Shown: piece by piece, positions 6,888 through 13,757 of the stretch
How the letters are laid out: the number at the start of each line of letters is the position of its first letter
Position numbering within the stretch: the first letter of the stretch is position 1
The notes under the pieces: model-generated
Told to the model about the DNA's origin: nothing
The model's database searches: none
The model's input: the letters and a program-made list of their open reading frames with translations, nothing else
Translations under genes and position numbers: made by a program
Assembly (NCBI GenBank): GCA_016201285.1
Contig: JACQDE010000037.1
Location: 1 to 64,000, forward strand
Source: Acidobacteriota bacterium
GTDB taxonomy: Bacteria > Acidobacteriota > Terriglobia > Acidiferrales > UBA7541
Direction: 5' to 3'
DNA length: 64,000 bases

Positions 6888-7441
6888 CGGGAAGGCTGGA
6901 TGCGGTGCGCCGGGGCGTCCCGAAGCTTCGGGAGGGCGGGCGCAGTGGCCGCAGCGATGCGAGAGCGGGCCTGGGTGGAGTAGATGTGGCAGAGGGCGAT
7001 TGCGAGGGCGTCGGCGGCGTCGGAGGGCTGCGGCGTCTCGCGCAGGTTGAGCGTGGCGCGGACCATCTGCTGGATCTGCTCCTTGTCGGCGTGGCCGTAG
7101 CCGGCGACACTGACTTTGACCTCGCGGGGCGCGTAGCTATGCACCGGCACGCCGGCCTGCGCAGCGGCGAGCGTGACGACACCGCGGACCTCGGCGAGCT
7201 TGAGCGCGGTCTTCATGTTGAGCGCGGTGAAAACGGATTCGAGGGCGACGGCGTCCGGGGAAAACTCTTCGACCAGATCAACAATGAGGGCGTGGATGGC
7301 GCGGAGGCGCTCGGGGAATGAGGCGCGCGGGGCGCGGCTCAGCGCGCCAAAACGCAACGTGCGGAAGGTGGCGCCGTCAGTCTCCACGACGCCGTAGCCG
7401 GCGGGGCCAGCAGCGGCGGGGTCTATGCCGAGAACACGCAT
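6884..7441 (-). CDS. ruvC: Crossover junction endodeoxyribonuclease RuvC
   Basis: RuvC is a dimeric nuclease that resolves Holliday junctions with RuvAB. The catalytic acidic residues are all present: D7 (VLGID), E68 (VALES), D141 and D144 (PSDAADALA). The usual glycine-rich turn after D7 is replaced by PAAAGPAGYG, but the TGYG-like end is kept. At 185 residues it has normal length; the last 25 residues are variable, and their codons include a perfect 16-bp palindrome (6918-6933) of the same type as intergenic repeats nearby. ruvA and ruvB are not in the window. yebC, often adjacent to ruvC in bacteria, lies upstream on the same strand. Confidence 0.93.
   Translation of the reverse strand: MRVLGIDPAAAGPAGYGVVETDGATFRTLRFGALSRAPRASFPERLRAIHALIVDLVEEFSPDAVALESVFTALNMKTALKLAEVRGVVTLAAAQAGVPVHSYAPREVKVSVAGYGHADKEQIQQMVRATLNLRETPQPSDAADALAIALCHIYSTQARSRIAAATAPALPKLRDAPAHRIQPSR
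6918..6933. repeat. TCCCGA palindrome inside ruvC
   Basis: A perfect 16-bp palindrome, TCCCGAAGCTTCGGGA, in the variable C-terminal codons of ruvC. It belongs to the same TCCCGA/TCGGGA family as the palindromes at 7736, 8685 and 13601. Confidence 0.5.
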
Positions 7442-7780
7442 GGTCGGAGTTCAGTGTACGTCGCAGGACAGCGCGTGGGTAGTGATTTTTGGGGCGATGC
7501 AGCGAAAAAGGCAGAAGAAACCTTTTGAAACCACAGACGAAGAGCTGTAGCGGCGGCTTTAAGGCCGGCATTTCTCGAAGAGTCAAAACCAAAACATGAA
7601 CGCAGAGGAAATAGAGAGACACGGGCGTCGCGGGGAAAGAAGAAGGGGCGTACGCTCCCGCGGCTTCGGGAGGCGGACGACACCCCATGATCATGAAACC
7701 GGCGTACGTTTTGAAACCAAGAAAGCAGATCCCTCGTCCCGATGCCGAACATCGGGACAAGGGAGGACACGCGACGCGTG
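7442..7780. other. ruvC-yebC spacer with two repeat units
   Basis: About 340 bases without a credible gene. It holds a GCTAC-family unit (TAGCGGCGGCTTTAAGGCCGGC, 7548-7569) and a perfect 9-bp stem GTCCCGATG-5 nt-CATCGGGAC (7736-7758). A TACACT box lies 11 bases before the ruvC ATG, without a good -35. Confidence 0.45.
7736..7758. repeat. TCCCGAT palindrome
   Basis: Perfect 9-bp inverted repeat with a 5-nt spacer; related to the units at 6918, 8685 and 13601. Confidence 0.5.
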
Positions 7781-8530
7781 TCAGCTGACGGCGGCGTGGA
7801 TTTCGGCTTCGTCGATATCAAAGTTTGCGTACACCTGTTGGACGTCGTCGTGCTCCTCGAGCGCTTCGACGAGGCGCAACATTTGCTGCGCTTGCGAACC
7901 GGTGAGCTTGATGTAGTTTTGCGGGAGCATGCTGACTTCGGCGGAAGCCGGGGTGATGCCGGCCTTGACGAGGGCGTCGCGGACGGGCTCGAAGGCTTCG
8001 GGCGGGGTAACGACTTCCCAAGCGGAGCCGTCGTCGCGGAGATCTTCGGCGCCGGCGTCGAGCACGATGCCCATCATCGTTTCTTCGTCGGCGGCTTCCT
8101 TGGGGACGACGATATCGCCTTTGCGGTGGAACTGCCAGGAGACGGCGCCGGCCTCGGCCATGTTGCCGCCGTGCTTGGCGAAGATGTGGCGGATCTCGCC
8201 GACGATGCGGTTCCGGTTGGTGGTGACGGTGCGCACCAACATGCCAACGCCGCCCGGGCCGTAGCCTTCAAACGTCACTTCTTCGAGCTGCTCGCCTTCG
8301 AGCTGGCCGGTGCCGCGGAGAACGGCGCGCTCGATGTTGTCGTTGGGCATGTTTTCGTTCTTGGCGGTCTGAATGGCGGTGCGCAGGCGGGGATTGGTGT
8401 CGGGATCGCCGCCGCCGGCGCGCGCAGCAATGGAAATTTCGCGGATCAGACGGGTGAAGACGCGGCCGCGCTTGGCGTCGGTGGCCGCCTTCTTATGCTT
8501 AATCGTGGCCCACTTTGAATGCCCGGACAT
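7781..8530 (-). CDS. yebC: YebC/PmpR family protein
   Basis: 249 residues. The start at 8530 gives the family's signature N-terminus MSGHSKWATIKHKKAATDAKRG; the frame is open further upstream but the extension is not conserved. The core GGNMAEAGAVSWQF and the acidic RLVEALEEHDDVQQVYAN C-terminus are typical of full-length YebC. The family was long annotated as transcriptional regulators; newer work places members in translation, easing ribosome stalling on proline-rich stretches. The first base lies about 180 bp from the start of the structured leader of the divergent PLP enzyme gene. Confidence 0.92.
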   Translation of the reverse strand: MSGHSKWATIKHKKAATDAKRGRVFTRLIREISIAARAGGGDPDTNPRLRTAIQTAKNENMPNDNIERAVLRGTGQLEGEQLEEVTFEGYGPGGVGMLVRTVTTNRNRIVGEIRHIFAKHGGNMAEAGAVSWQFHRKGDIVVPKEAADEETMMGIVLDAGAEDLRDDGSAWEVVTPPEAFEPVRDALVKAGITPASAEVSMLPQNYIKLTGSQAQQMLRLVEALEEHDDVQQVYANFDIDEAEIHAAVS

Positions 8531-8684
8531 GGGATTGCCTCTACAGGAAAAGATGGCAGGTGCGATGCACCGCTGTTGCCCGCATAGTGTAGCACAGGCA
8601 GTGGCCGGCAACCAGAGAAGCATGGTAAGTTTGGCGTAGCCGCGTTACGCAGTAGCCCGCTGCCTGAGTGGAGCAGGTCCCTAC
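8531..8684. other. Divergent spacer between yebC and the metC-like leader
   Basis: About 150 bases that must hold promoters for both directions. I see no strong -10/-35 pair. The sequence around 8640-8680 is GC-rich. Confidence 0.3.
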
Positions 8685-8706
8685 CCGTCCCGAAGCATCG
8701 GGACGG
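8685..8706. repeat. TCCCGA palindrome
   Basis: CCGTCCCGA-4 nt-TCGGGACGG, a perfect 9-bp inverted repeat, immediately 5' of the structured leader. Confidence 0.5.
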
Positions 8707-8709
8707 AAA

Positions 8710-9037
8710 AACTACCCGTTTGCCGGGGTGGACGAGCCAGCCCCCTGCTGATTGGGGCGCCTCTCGCGGGTTTCGTTCGATCGAACCAGCCGGGATGGTG
8801 AGGAAACCATCCGGTGGTTCAGCGGTTGTGGAAAGGCCAGGAAGGGTGATGTCGAGAGTGCCCGAAAGTGGCGACGTAAAGTTGCCGCACCAGCCGACCG
8901 GCAACCGTAGTCCCAAATGTGGCGAGCAAGAATAGAGGAGAACAATTCGCCATTCCGAGAAGCCTGGGTGGAAATCCCAGGATCGGTGACGGGTTCACCC
9001 TGAACGGGTTAACCGTAAAGGGACGATGGAGAAACCC
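8710..9037 (+). ncRNA. Long structured leader, class unknown
   Basis: About 330 bases directly before ATG 9040 are dense in pairing potential: palindrome GTTCGATCGAAC (8775-8786), GGATGGT-6 nt-ACCATCC (8793-8812), then four hairpins in series before the start: CCTGGG/CCCAGG, GGTGA/TCACC, ACGG/CCGT and AAGGG/CCCTT. The last encloses the GGAG Shine-Dalgarno and touches the start codon. GGGTTTC near 8768 can pair with GAAACCC near 9030, closing the whole region. No convincing ORF lies in it. The block GGCGAGCAAGAATAGAGG loosely recalls part of bacterial RNase P RNA, and CCGGCAACC recalls a SAM riboswitch, but neither core is complete. Given the downstream enzyme, a regulator of Met/Cys synthesis is likely. 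Confidence 0.5.
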
Positions 9038-9039
9038 TT

Positions 9040-10422
9040 ATGAGCAGCAAGCACGATTCTTCCGCAATGACCAATCACGAGACTGAATCCAAGCCAGAAA
9101 AAGCGAAGCACGAACCGAAGAAGCCGCGGGAACACTACCGCCGGCGGACGCGGTTGATCCATGGCAGCTTCGCGACAGGGCGGTGGGACTACGACCATCA
9201 CGTGGTGCCGCCACAGTCGAGCTCGGCGACGTTCCGGCTGAAAAGTGTGCACCGCGGCGCCGAAGGATTTGTGGAGTTCGGCACGGAGACGGCGCAGCGC
9301 GCGCCGATCTACATCTACGACCGGCTGGACGAGCCGACGCGCGGGATGCTCGAAGAAAACCTGGCGGTGGCGGAAAACGGCGAGATTGCGGTGACGTTTG
9401 CGACCGGCATGGCGGCGATCAGCGCGGCGATCTGCATGCTCACACCGATGGGAACGCAGGTCGTGGCGCACCGGGTGCTCTACGGCTGCACGCACTCGCT
9501 GCTGACGAACTGGCTGCCGCGGTGGGGCGTGGCGCACGCGTTCTGCGACATGACCGATCCCGAAAGCATCGTCCAGGTAGCGACGAAAGATACGCGCGTG
9601 GTCTATTTCGAGACGCCGGTCAACCCCACGATGGAGTTGATCGACATCTCCGCGGTGCGGAAAGTGGTGGACCGGCTGAATGAGGGCCGGCCGGAGAACG
9701 AAAAGATTTCCATCGTAGTGGACAACACGTTTGCGACGCCGTACTGCCAGCGGCCGCTCGAACTGGGCGCGACGCTAGTGGTACACAGCCTGACGAAAGA
9801 TATCGGCGGCTTCGGCACGGATATGGGCGGCGCGGTGATCGGTCCGAACCGCTACTACAACCTGTTGATGCTTTACCGGAAGGATTTCGGCGGCGTGCTT
9901 TCGCCAAAGAACGCGTGGTCGATCCTCGTGTACGGGTTGCCGACGCTCGCGGCGCGCATGGCGAACCAGCAGAAGTCGGCGCTGAAAGTGGCGGAGTTTC
10001 TGCAGAAGCAACCGAACGTGGCGCGAGTGGTTTATCCCGGGCTGCCGTGCTTTCCGCAGCTTGAGCTTGCCAAGCGGCAGATGCACGGCTACGACGGGAA
10101 GTTCGCGCCGGGAAGCATGCTGTACTTTGAGCTGAAGGGCCGCGATGGCGACCCCTCGGCATCACTCGGGGCAGGCGCCGCTTCGGCCGCGGAACGGTTT
10201 GTGGACTTCATCGCGGAACACGCGTACACGATCACGCTGGCCGTCAGCCTGGGACAGATCAAAACGCTGATCGAAAGCCCCTACTCGATGACGCACGCAG
10301 CGATACCGGACGCACAGAAGATGGCGTGTGGGTTGAGGCCGGGGGGCATCCGGCTGTCGTTGGGGCTGGAGGATTGGCACGACATTATTGCTGACTTGGA
10401 GACGGCGCTGGCGGTGGTGTAG
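9040..10422 (+). CDS. Cys/Met-metabolism PLP-dependent enzyme
   Basis: A 460-residue fold-type I PLP enzyme of the cystathionine gamma-synthase / methionine gamma-lyase / O-acetylhomoserine sulfhydrylase group. The Schiff-base lysine is K253 in HSLTKDIGG, preceded by the phosphate-binding FATGMAAIS and the VVDNTFATP aspartate. The N-terminal 35 residues are a charged, lysine-rich extension before the conserved RTRLIHG. Near residue 372 a low-complexity insert (DPSASLGAGAAS) is encoded by a GC-rich palindromic stretch resembling the local repeats, so it may be a repeat tolerated in a loop. The gene follows a long structured leader. The substrate cannot be decided between elimination and replacement chemistry. 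Confidence 0.85.
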   Translation: MSSKHDSSAMTNHETESKPEKAKHEPKKPREHYRRRTRLIHGSFATGRWDYDHHVVPPQSSSATFRLKSVHRGAEGFVEFGTETAQRAPIYIYDRLDEPTRGMLEENLAVAENGEIAVTFATGMAAISAAICMLTPMGTQVVAHRVLYGCTHSLLTNWLPRWGVAHAFCDMTDPESIVQVATKDTRVVYFETPVNPTMELIDISAVRKVVDRLNEGRPENEKISIVVDNTFATPYCQRPLELGATLVVHSLTKDIGGFGTDMGGAVIGPNRYYNLLMLYRKDFGGVLSPKNAWSILVYGLPTLAARMANQQKSALKVAEFLQKQPNVARVVYPGLPCFPQLELAKRQMHGYDGKFAPGSMLYFELKGRDGDPSASLGAGAASAAERFVDFIAEHAYTITLAVSLGQIKTLIESPYSMTHAAIPDAQKMACGLRPGGIRLSLGLEDWHDIIADLETALAVV

Positions 10423-10563
10423 AAGCGACCATTGACCAGTGCCGGACACCGCGACCGGTGGCCAGTGACTGAAGGGAAGGCGGGCGTAGCCGATTACTGA
10501 CAGATGGAGGACATGGGGTAGCTTTCCTGGCGGCGGAGTGGTAAAAAGGAAAGCCCCCGGCCC

Positions 10564-10935
10564 GTGAGCTTCCCAATGGAACCCGCCTGTCGAATTTTCG
10601 GCTGCAAGGCCGCGGTGCCTGCGGAACTCGCGCAGGAGTCTTTTTGCCCACTGCACTTCGCGGTGAGCGTCGAGCAGAAGTGCGCCGACCTGCGGCGGGA
10701 GACGGTAGGGGGCGCGCCGGACGAAGGGCGGCGGGCGGAAATCGTCCGCTACCTGGGAGAAGCGGGACAAACGCTGGCGCGTGTGGCGACGGGCAACCAG
10801 CGCCTACCCGACGAGTTGAAGGCGCGCATCCTGAACACGTTCCTTACGCTGATGAACCTGCGGGAAAACATGGAGCGCGCAGCGGCGCGCCAGAAGACCA
10901 AGATGGAAGTGGCGAACCAGGGCACCAAACCCTGA
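10564..10935 (+). CDS. Conserved hypothetical protein with a small zinc-finger-like start
   Basis: 123 residues. The N-terminus has the pattern C-x3-C...C-x2-H (ACRIFGCKAA...FCPLH), which could bind zinc. The rest is helical and charged, with an ILNTFLTLMNLRENMERAAARQ segment near the C-terminus. GTG 10564 is given; ATG 10576 is an alternative and neither has a strong Shine-Dalgarno. It lies 22 bases upstream of the hemerythrin gene and could be co-transcribed. Function unknown. Confidence 0.5.
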   Translation: MSFPMEPACRIFGCKAAVPAELAQESFCPLHFAVSVEQKCADLRRETVGGAPDEGRRAEIVRYLGEAGQTLARVATGNQRLPDELKARILNTFLTLMNLRENMERAAARQKTKMEVANQGTKP

Positions 10936-10957
10936 GCCTTTTCGCAGGTCGCATCCC

Positions 10958-11443
10958 ATGAAACGGCACGAGAGCCTGCACCCGTTGAGCCAGCACCATC
11001 ACTTTGCGCTGATTCAAGTCTGGGAAATGCGTCGAGCACTAAAACAGCCAGCGGCGAAGCGCGCGGCGGCGGTGCGGGCAGTGACGCGGAAGTTTGTGCG
11101 GTTCTGGAAGAAGGCCGGACAGGTGCATTTCCGCGAAGAGGAGGAAGTGTTACTGCCGGCGTACGCGCGGTATGCGAGGCTGGACGAGGACAAAGATGTG
11201 ATGCGGATGCTGGCGGAGCACGCGATGATCCGTGCGTTGATTGGGAACGTTGAAGCGTCTCTCGCGAGTGGTGGAGTGGACGGGAACGATGTTGCGACAC
11301 TGGCGCAGACGTTGCACGATCACGTGCGACTGGAAGAGAACGAGATTTTTCCGCGGATTGAGAAAATCTTGAGTGAAGACGAAATGCGGGTGATGGGGAA
11401 GGAATTGCACCGGCTGCACAAGAAAGGTGAGTGTGCGGTGTAG
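10958..11443 (+). CDS. Hemerythrin-like HHE domain protein
   Basis: 161 residues forming one four-helix bundle with the usual di-iron ligands: SQHHHFAL near residue 13, HFREEEEVLLP near 52, EHAMIRAL near 87, and HDHVRLEENEIFPRI near 114. Such proteins bind O2 or NO or sense iron and oxygen in the cytoplasm. No fused signalling domain is present. The region downstream is a repeat cluster. Confidence 0.85.
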   Translation: MKRHESLHPLSQHHHFALIQVWEMRRALKQPAAKRAAAVRAVTRKFVRFWKKAGQVHFREEEEVLLPAYARYARLDEDKDVMRMLAEHAMIRALIGNVEASLASGGVDGNDVATLAQTLHDHVRLEENEIFPRIEKILSEDEMRVMGKELHRLHKKGECAV

Positions 11444-11533
11444 CGGCCGCCTTCAGGCGGGCACTCGGGATGCCGGCCTAAAGGTCGGCGCTACTTCAGT
11501 GCAAGTAGGGCGGTGGGGTAAACCCGCCGCTAC
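11443..11533. repeat. Cluster of three REP-like units
   Basis: TAGCGGCCGCCTTCAGGCGGGC, then GCCGGCCTAAAGGTCGGCGCTAC, then GTGGGGTAAACCCGCCGCTAC. All use GTAGC/GCTAC borders. The cluster fills the convergent space between the hemerythrin gene and the beta-lactamase-fold gene. Confidence 0.65.
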
Positions 11534-12444
11534 GGGAGACGGGCGCCGAGGGAGTTGGAGCGGGCGAGGCGCTCGAAGTAGGTGTAAACGCGTCGAGAGA
11601 CTTCGATGATGGCATCCTCCGCGACGTCGGAGTCCTTGTCGAACGTGGTCATCACGGAAATCGCGTAAGGTTTACCTGCCAGATAGACAATCCCCGATTC
11701 ACAGGCGACGCCGGAGATGCCGCCGGGCTTGCTGGCCAGCGCGACATTGGCGGGCAGGCCGCGGCGGAGCGCGGTGTTCTTCGGATACTTCAGGATTTCG
11801 AGGGCGGCCTGGGTGTGTTTGGGGTCGAGCGTTTTCCCGGCATCGAGCAGTTCGAGGAGCGCAACCATCTCGCGCGGCGTGGAAAGATTTTCGCGACTGG
11901 CGCGCTGCGCTTCGACGTCAAGCATGATGCGCTGGAGGCGCGTCTGCGTGAGGCCGAGACGGCGGAGGTTGTCGTTGACGCTCTGCATGCCGACACGGTC
12001 GATGAGGATATTGGTAGCGGTGTTGTCGGAGAGGACGATCATGAGCACGGCGAGGTCGCGGAGGGAGAGCGCGGAGCCGCCGTCGCTGAAGTGCAGAAGC
12101 ACGCCGCTGCCGGCAGTCATGTGGGCCTTTTTCACGTCCACGCGCTCGTCGAGCTTGAGGGCGCCGGCCTGGGCTTGGCGAAAAAGTTCGAGCAGAATGG
12201 GGATTTTGATCGAACTGGCCTGAGGGAAGACAGTGTCGGCGTTGGCGAAAAAGGTTTCGCCGGTGCCGAGGTCTTTCACGGCGATGCCCATGACGCCGTC
12301 GAATTCGGCGGCGATCTGTTGGAGCTGCTTGGCGAGTTTGAGTTTAAGGTCGCCGGCGAGAGGATTGGGCTGTGGCGTCTGGGCGAAGGCGGGTGCGGCA
12401 AGCAGCAGGATCACCAAAGAAAGAAGTGCAGCAGGACGTTTCAT
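11530..12444 (-). CDS. Class A beta-lactamase-fold serine hydrolase
   Basis: 304 residues with a signal peptide (hydrophobic core residues 6-18, cleavage after APAFA). The class A landmarks are S77-x-x-K80 (SSIK), S139-D140-N141, and K239-P240-G241 where KTG is usual. The omega-loop region (DVEAQRASRENLSTPREM) does not show the normal ExxLN, so it is uncertain whether the enzyme deacylates beta-lactams; many soil homologues are simply called beta-lactamase-related hydrolases. It should act in the periplasm on a peptidoglycan-like substrate or a beta-lactam. It is flanked by repeat units and is not in an obvious resistance cassette. Confidence 0.8.
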   Translation of the reverse strand: MKRPAALLSLVILLLAAPAFAQTPQPNPLAGDLKLKLAKQLQQIAAEFDGVMGIAVKDLGTGETFFANADTVFPQASSIKIPILLELFRQAQAGALKLDERVDVKKAHMTAGSGVLLHFSDGGSALSLRDLAVLMIVLSDNTATNILIDRVGMQSVNDNLRRLGLTQTRLQRIMLDVEAQRASRENLSTPREMVALLELLDAGKTLDPKHTQAALEILKYPKNTALRRGLPANVALASKPGGISGVACESGIVYLAGKPYAISVMTTFDKDSDVAEDAIIEVSRRVYTYFERLARSNSLGARLP

Positions 12445-12483
12445 CTTGCTCTCCTCAGAAGCCGGCGAGACGCCGGCGCGACA

Positions 12484-12507
12484 GCGGCGGGGTAAACCCG
12501 CCGCTAC
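12484..12507. repeat. REP-like palindrome
   Basis: GCGGCGGG-gtaaa-CCCGCCGC then TAC; the cleanest example of the GGTAAACCCGCCGCTAC family. It touches the 3' end of the ThiF-like gene. Confidence 0.6.
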
Positions 12508-13538
12508 ATACCGATGTAGCGCGCGTAGAGAGAACGAGCGACGGCGGGGTCGCGCGTGCCCTTAATGATGGCGCGGCCATCGGCAAAGACGGTCATTTCA
12601 TACGGCGCAACGCAAAAGCGCAAGAGGAAATCGTTGCTGCGGACATCGGCGGCGACGGCGGCGAGGCGCTCGCGGAGCGCGGGCATGTCGAGCTGGCGGC
12701 TGCGCTCGTGGATCTGCACGGAATCGCGGCCGCATATGGTGACGTGCGGCTGGGCCTCGCCTTCGAGCCAGGTGAACACGCGGTGAGCGCAGGCGCGGCA
12801 GTCTGGGTTGCGGCCGACGCGAATAGACTGGAAGCGGCCGGCCCAGACGTCGCAGGCGATAAGGCGGTTGTGCAGCGCGCCGGGTTTGCCGAGCAGGAGC
12901 TTGATGGCTTCGGTGGCTTCGAGCGAGGCAATGAGGTTGGCAGCGGAATTGAGGACGCCGACGGTGTCGCAGGTTTCCTCGATGCCGGCGGAGTGGGCCT
13001 GGCCGTTGGTTTCGAGCAGGCAAGCCAGGCAGGCGGTTTCGCAGGGACGGATGGTCATCGTCAGGCCGTAGCCGGAGACGACAGCAGCGTAAATCCACGG
13101 CACGCCGAGATGGATGGCGGCGTCGTTGAGTAAGAAGCGGGTCTCGAAATTGTCGGTGCCGTCGAGGATAAGCGGGAAACCGGAAAGAAGCTCTGCGGCG
13201 TTGAGCGGAGTGAGGTCGGCGACGACGCCCTCGACCTGCACGCCGGAATTGATGGTGCGGAGTTTTCTTTCAGCGGCGACGGCTTTGGGGAGGGCGTCGC
13301 GGGCGTCGGCTTCGTCGAACAAAGTTTGGCGCTGGAGGTTGGAAGGCTCGACGAAATCGCGGTCAATGATACGCAGGCGGCCGAGGCCAGCGCGGACGAG
13401 CAAGCTGGCCTGGGTAGCGCCAAGCGCGCCGCAGCCCACCAGGACGGCCGAGGAGGCGAGAAGGCGCTGCTGGCCGGCCTCGCCGATTTCTGCGAAGAGA
13501 ATCTGGCGGGAGTATTTCTCGTAGAGAGCGGGGTTCAT
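12504..13538 (-). CDS. ThiF/MoeB/HesA family E1-like adenylyltransferase
   Basis: 344 residues. E1-like enzymes adenylate the C-terminal glycine of a ubiquitin-like sulfur carrier (ThiS or MoaD) in thiamine or molybdopterin synthesis. The nucleotide site is VLVGCGALGATQASLLVRAG near residue 33, with RIIDRDFVEPSNLQRQ following and LILDGTDNFETRFLLND near 125. Two CxxC pairs (CLAC near 173 and CRAC near 245) bind structural zinc. A C-terminal 80-residue extension (QIHERSRQLDMPALRERL...) looks like a beta-grasp sulfur-carrier domain but ends in YIGM rather than GG. The molybdenum-enzyme-like gene at 50-53 kb could need it, but no other cofactor genes are nearby. Confidence 0.85.
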   Translation of the reverse strand: MNPALYEKYSRQILFAEIGEAGQQRLLASSAVLVGCGALGATQASLLVRAGLGRLRIIDRDFVEPSNLQRQTLFDEADARDALPKAVAAERKLRTINSGVQVEGVVADLTPLNAAELLSGFPLILDGTDNFETRFLLNDAAIHLGVPWIYAAVVSGYGLTMTIRPCETACLACLLETNGQAHSAGIEETCDTVGVLNSAANLIASLEATEAIKLLLGKPGALHNRLIACDVWAGRFQSIRVGRNPDCRACAHRVFTWLEGEAQPHVTICGRDSVQIHERSRQLDMPALRERLAAVAADVRSNDFLLRFCVAPYEMTVFADGRAIIKGTRDPAVARSLYARYIGM

Positions 13539-13600
13539 TGTCCTGCCGCGGTTCGATACATGCTGCGCCCCTGCAAAGCCAGAGACCTCATGTCAGTCCA

Positions 13601-13616
13601 TCCCGATCAATCGGGA
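13601..13616. repeat. TCCCGAT palindrome
   Basis: TCCCGAT-ca-ATCGGGA, extended by imperfect GTCC/GGAC arms, in the divergent space between the ThiF-like gene and the Omp85 gene. Confidence 0.5.
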
Positions 13617-13757
13617 CGGACGGGACGTGAGCTACAAGAGTCATCATACTATCGCCTTTTCGCGGGCGGCGGGCAACGCCGCTGTGCTAACCTTCCGTCT
13701 CACTGTAGGTGCAAGCAGAGCGAATCCTGGAGGGGGGCAATTCAAATAACGGTCTGG

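Noticed and set aside
8700-9040. RNase P RNA or SAM-I riboswitch
   Set aside because: Only isolated blocks resemble either (GAGCAAG...AATAG; CCGGCAACC). The conserved P4 core of RNase P and the GGAGGGA/AGAG elements of SAM-I are missing, so I leave the class open.
11530-12444. Acquired antibiotic-resistance gene
   Set aside because: The class A fold is there, but KTG is KPG and the omega-loop ExxLN is not evident; no integron, IS or resistance neighbours.
13326-13757. 144-residue N-terminal extension of the Omp85 gene
   Set aside because: It is antisense to the ThiF-like gene and a palindrome; a signal peptide begins at 13758, after a strong ribosome-binding site.
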